Origin: CANDOC01 sp965261725
GTDB taxonomy: Bacteria > Pseudomonadota > Gammaproteobacteria > Pseudomonadales > Endozoicomonadaceae
Direction of reading: 5' to 3'
Length of the DNA stretch: 64,000 bases
Assembly: GCA_965261725.1 (NCBI GenBank)
Contig: CBDHDU010000002.1
Location: 434,001 to 498,000 of the forward strand
Part shown: positions 62,038 through 64,000 of the stretch, one piece after another
How positions within the stretch are numbered: the stretch's first letter is position 1
Layout of the letters: each line of letters starts with the position of its first letter
Translations under genes and position numbers: made by a program
Notes under the pieces: model-generated
What the model was told of the DNA's origin: nothing
Database searches by the model: none
What the model saw: the letters and a program-made list of their open reading frames with translations, nothing else

Positions 62038-63295
62038 CGAGGCGATTTTTAATAACAGCCTGCCGGTCAGCTTTGCCTGCATACTTACTGTTCTGATCAG
62101 CATAGCATTCAGCCAGCCAGGCGATGATTTCCGGTTCCATTGCAGATCTCTCTGCTTTACATGCCAGACGCCACTGGTGATAGAGGTGAATGGCATGTTT
62201 GTTCTGTCCGGTATATTTCGCCAGCAGCATGCGATAGAACCAGACGGGTTCACTGGTGCGGATCTTATGCAGTGTTTGTCTGGCAACGGCAGTTGTATAG
62301 TTAACACCTTTGATAACTGCCAGCTTATAGCGTAGAACCAGAGACAGCAGCACGATCAGTGCTGTCAGGCCAAGCAGAATACTGCCCAGATTATCCGTCA
62401 GGCGGGATACAATACTTTGTTGCAGTCGAGCTTCATCACCGGCATTAGCTGCAGCGGCTACGGAGAAAGTAACAGGCGGCAATGTTGCGGTTTCAAAAGC
62501 TTTGGTTTGCAGATTCCACCACTTTACCTGAATACCGGGCAGGGTATAGCTTCCGGCATCGTGTGCCATATAGGTAAAGGTTTCGGTTCTTTTACCGCCG
62601 ATAAAATCGCCGCGTGCAGTGCTGACATTGCTGACTTCCGGGCGACTGGCATACAGTTCCAGCCCTTGAGGAACATCGCCTGAATTGATTGCCGGGATAA
62701 AGGTTGCCATGACACCATCAGCTTCGATGGTCACCTTGCGAACAATTGCATCGCCGGTTTTCAGATTTTCCAGCACATCGGGTTCAATGGTTTCAGTCAG
62801 CTGCAAACGGGTAGCAGGCAGGAAACGGTCAATATCCGTTGCACCCGCAGGCAGCTCAACGGTGAAAGGTGCGCTGGAAACAGAAACAGTTTGTTTGCTG
62901 TCAGTCAGTGCCGGAGTCAACACAATTTCTGATCTTGGCAGCTGCAACTTACCGGTCTTTTGCGGCACCAGCAGAAATTCCCGACGGACACCCGCCCAGG
63001 TTTTCCCCTTTTCCCGGTACTGCAGGGCAAGGTTCTGGGATTCACTGTTGACGATGACAGCGCCCGGCATTTCCCACTGCGGGTAAGCGGGTGGTGCTGT
63101 AAACCAGGTTGTCGACACTGCATCGACGGTCATAATCAGCGTTTGCTTTGGTACGATAATCGTGTCTTCTATCGGCGCATAGTCTGGTTGTAATATTTGA
63201 ACCTTACCGTCTGAGACAACATCTTCAGCCTGAACATTCGCAATCGCCGAAAGTAATGCGAACGGCAGCAAGCATTTAGTCAAACGATTATTCAT
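62018..63295 (-). pseudogene. Second BatD-like protein, truncated by the ISL3 element
   Basis: From ATG 63295 (overlapping the upstream batB copy by eight bases) the frame encodes a signal peptide (LLPFALLSAIANVQA), IIVPKQTLIMTVDAVSTTWF, FIGGKRTETFTYMAHDAGSY and a membrane helix near 305, clearly homologous to the batD at 46290 but diverged (roughly half of the residues differ). After IKNRL (near 62045) the frame leaves the gene, enters the mobile element and stops at 62018. The missing C-terminus is at 59794-59958. Confidence 0.85.
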
Positions 63296-64000
63296 TACCT
63301 GCCTCCTCATTATTGTCGGATGAATAAGCTTCGAACATGAACTTGTTACGCAGTAACTGGGCAGGTGTGACCTTGAGTCCGTTCAACCAGTTTTCAGGTT
63401 CAACACCGGCTTCACTTTTGGTCATTTCGACCTCAACGCCTTCATTACCTTTTTCATCAACCTTGATTTCATCGGCTTTATCCATTGCCTCTTCGCGTTG
63501 CTCAGCCAGACGGTCTTTACGTTTCTTTTCCAGTTCAACCATAATCGCAGCGATTTTTTTCGCGGTTGGCTTCGGCTTCAGGAAAGGCCGGTTTCAGGGT
63601 CAGTGCCTTGTTAAAGGAAACCAGCGCCTGATCCCACAGCTTCTGCTGGGCATAACTGTTACCTTCATAGAAATAAGCTTCAGCGGTACCCAGTGCGGTA
63701 AAGACTTCCTGTGCATCCTTGTATTTATGGGCATGATACAGTGACAGACCTTTCCGGTAAGGGTCAGCAAAACGCTCCGCCGCCTTTTCATATTCACCGT
63801 TGTTGAACGCCATTTGACCTTGTTGATCTGCAGTAAACCACCAGTCAATAAAATCGGCCTGTGCTGTTTGTGGCGTGAAAGAAGTAGTCAGGGTGGTCAT
63901 CAGTAACAATGAGTACAATGTCCAGCCTTTACGGAACCACAGCAGTGCCAGCGGAATCAGCAGCCATACCAGCGTGTAGCCATTGTTTTGCCACTGGAAT
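63288..64000 (-). pseudogene. Second BatB-like VWA/TPR protein, frameshifted and partial
   Basis: The gene continues past the right edge. The visible part encodes WLLIPLALLWFRKGWTLYSL, ADFIDWWFTADQQGQMAF, TPR-like repeats and PEAEANREK, then in another frame IAAIMVELEKKRKDRLAEQR and ENWLNGLKVTPAQLLRNKFM. The break lies at a run of seven A residues (T7 at 63554-63560); six would restore the frame, as in the intact batB at 47627. It overlaps the following batD copy. Together they are a second, damaged bat operon. Confidence 0.85.

Larger units (their letters stand above)
59959..62040 (+). mobile_element. ISL3-family element with an embedded group II intron (ends approximate)
   Basis: The ISL3-type transposase (59994-60949 plus 61740-62037) lies between the two halves of a batD paralogue. 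The element is bounded by GGTAATTTTT (59949-59958) and GGCGATTTTT (62041-62050), a plausible decayed target duplication. The end repeats are weak, so the borders may be off by a few bases. Without the 790-bp intron it would be about 1290 bp, normal for ISL3 elements. Confidence 0.75.

Overview
The window looks like a chromosomal segment of a marine gammaproteobacterium. Gene content (FadL-type porins, glycine cleavage operon, aerotolerance/MoxR operons, Mo-cofactor operon), moderate base composition and a heavy load of insertion sequences of at least five families fit an Oceanospirillales/Endozoicomonas-like genome. This is inference from content only; there is no rRNA or other phylogenetic marker here. 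No tRNA, rRNA or CRISPR array was seen.

Layout. 1-4200: a partial secreted protein, a small outer-membrane barrel, then a nested mobile region (an IS630-type element split by a 1607-bp DDE element) that leaves only the tail of an amino-acid permease. 4200-10630: aspartic protease, ribA, an unknown secreted protein, dxs, ispA and xseB (isoprenoid genes with exonuclease VII small subunit). 10700-15000: an unknown gene pair (GspE N-domain-like protein plus a charged soluble protein), a Na+/amino-acid symporter and a membrane-anchored methyltransferase. 15300-21800: two FadL-family porins, a LysR regulator, a secreted PepD-like peptidase and a DUF924 protein. 21860-25150: a Fur-type box, Fe3+-binding protein and permease, separated by a MITE inserted inside another miniature element. 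25170-28700: an OFA-type transporter, a DUF3012 lipoprotein gene split by an IS5-family element, and an unknown secreted protein. 29020-34365: gcvT-gcvH-gcvP and a LON-domain protein. 34440-36063: an IS4-superfamily element with clean ends. 36100-42040: ybaK, a CHASE-PAS sensor, a polysaccharide-deacetylase/PuuE-like gene killed by a second copy of the same MITE, a GNAT enzyme and a split AbgT transporter. 42240-45400: mobA-moaB-moaC-moaD-moaE-modA. 45488-52833: DJ-1/PfpI protein and a complete moxR-DUF58-DUF4381-batA-batB-batD operon. 53151-59738: a secreted SUMF1-fold protein, a 1519-aa secreted TPR/CHAT-like protein and an AraC regulator. 59794-64000: a second bat operon, broken by an ISL3-family element that itself carries a short ORF-less group II intron.

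The most unusual items are: the giant secreted TPR protein whose CHAT protease-like domain has lost both catalytic residues, next to two bat/MoxR operons; the 790-bp intron with a clear domain V and an exact EBS1-IBS1 match inside a transposase; two MITE families with exact target-site duplications, one nested in the other; and repeated one-base poly-A length changes that break genes. Gene functions are assigned by motif recognition alone, with no database search.
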